Shown in pieces: positions 31,587 to 32,198 of a stretch of DNA of 32,198 nt. Within the stretch, counting starts at the first letter, position 1; every line of letters starts with the position of its first letter. The stretch lies in the NCBI GenBank assembly GCA_937858365.1, contig CALLYK010000159.1, positions 1 to 32,198 on the forward strand. Reading direction: 5' to 3'. The stretch comes from an uncultured Isosphaeraceae bacterium (GTDB lineage: Bacteria; Planctomycetota; Planctomycetia; Isosphaerales; Isosphaeraceae). The notes beneath the pieces are model-generated. The model worked only from the letters and a program-made list of their open reading frames with translations. It was not told where the DNA came from and made no database searches. The position numbers were made by a program, and so were the translations under genes.

Positions 31587-32198
31587 TCATCGGCCGCCGC
31601 GATATCGAAGGACGATCGCGACGACCCCCAATGCGCAGCCCGCCACGACCAGCGATGCGGGAAACACACTCGACTTAGTCGCCAAGGGTGTCTCGTCCAT
31701 CTCGGGCAACCCGAAGGCCGCCAGGTAGAAGTCGGCCTCAGGGACTTCCTCGGTTGACCAGGAGTCGATTGTCAGACTGTGCGTTGTGGAGTTACCGCCG
31801 TCCCCCGTCAACGTCTGGACGAACTTCCTTAAGCGCGGAAACGATCCGTCTTTTGAGTCGTCATAGATACACTTTCTGTGAATCGTCAAATACTCCTTAT
31901 TCCCCTCTTCCGCTTTCATCCCATACTCAAGTTCCGCGAAGGCCCATTGATTGCTCGGGTCCACGATCGCCCACCCATTTACGATGGGCGGCATACCGCT
32001 TCTCCAATCAAACTCAAATTCAAATCGGACAAGGGCCTTACCCCCTTCATGGAGGTCCTGGACACTCTTGAGCCGAAAATTCGGGTCCTTTATGGCTTCG
32101 CGCATGGTGGTCCGCACGATCCTACCGTACGCCCAACCGGTCGACATAACGAGAGCATTCGTCATGGAGGGATGCAGCGATTTCGGGTTGGCCTCTCG
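31587..32198 (-). CDS. Partial membrane-anchored protein of unknown function
   Basis: The frame is open to the window edge, so the start may lie outside; an internal ATG at 32165 would give 192 residues. The visible 203 residues are mostly soluble beta-rich sequence ([19 protein letters not shown]), with a [10 protein letters not shown] motif near the end, then a single membrane helix (about the last 25 residues, [20 protein letters not shown]) and a basic tail, RYRGGR. This suggests a C-terminally anchored envelope protein, and the FGLPE-then-helix layout recurs in planctomycete genes next to DUF1559 genes, as I recall. The DUF1559 gene starts 91 bases downstream on the same strand, so they may be cotranscribed. 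Function is not recognised. Confidence 0.7.
   Translation of the reverse strand, partial: REANPKSLHPSMTNALVMSTGWAYGRIVRTTMREAIKDPNFRLKSVQDLHEGGKALVRFEFEFDWRSGMPPIVNGWAIVDPSNQWAFAELEYGMKAEEGNKEYLTIHRKCIYDDSKDGSFPRLRKFVQTLTGDGGNSTTHSLTIDSWSTEEVPEADFYLAAFGLPEMDETPLATKSSVFPASLVVAGCALGVVAIVLRYRGGR

Overview
The window is GC-rich bacterial DNA that reads as a planctomycete chromosome, most likely of the Isosphaeraceae/Gemmataceae type. This rests on family content: three DUF1501 proteins, two DUF1549/DUF1553 proteins, a planctomycete-type cytochrome fused to WD40 repeats, a pre-peptidase C-terminal (PPC) domain protein, two TIGR03067 proteins, a DUF1559 pilin-like gene and a Ser/Thr kinase fused to TPRs. 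I saw no tRNA, rRNA, CRISPR array, insertion sequence or phage gene. The lineage is inferred from families I recognise, not from a search.

Layout. 1-3568 (+): the 3' part of a TPR protein, then an acetolactate synthase large subunit (ilvB). 3591-12316 (-): a five-gene run read leftward from 12316, namely a DNRLRE-type secreted protein, DUF1501, a PPC-domain protein, a BIG2-DUF1549-DUF1553 protein and a cytochrome-WD40 protein. After about 890 bp without a convincing gene comes 13203-15359 (+): DUF1501 plus a secreted alpha/beta hydrolase. 15375-17747 (-): kinase-TPR. 18061-21908 (+): DUF1549/DUF1553 plus a divergent DUF1501. 21995-25080 (-): a secreted protein of unknown function and two tandem TIGR03067 proteins. 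25368-27511 (+): a Gfo/Idh/MocA oxidoreductase and a DUF72 protein. 27654-29850 (+): an inositol-monophosphatase-family protein and three translationally overlapping DUF1569 paralogues. 30060-30359 (+): a small membrane protein with an in-frame amber codon just upstream. 30423-32198 (-): a frameshifted DUF1559 pilin-like gene and a partial membrane-anchored protein.

How the genes work together. Much of the window encodes exported proteins: Sec or Tat signals, heme-type motifs, beta-sandwich and propeller domains. The DUF1501, DUF1549/1553, PPC and cytochrome-WD40 genes co-occur in planctomycetes and are thought to act in the cell envelope, but their biochemical role is not established. Cytosolic functions are branched-chain amino acid synthesis (ilvB), signalling (kinase-TPR) and small-molecule metabolism (oxidoreductase, phosphatase, DUF1569).

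The observations most worth a second look are the coupled DUF1569 triplet with a changed histidine cluster in its last copy, the DUF1501 paralogue that has lost conserved motif residues, the frameshifted pilin-like gene, and the small membrane gene whose best ATG/Shine-Dalgarno start is cut off by an amber codon. I did not find a clearly new defence or mobile system.
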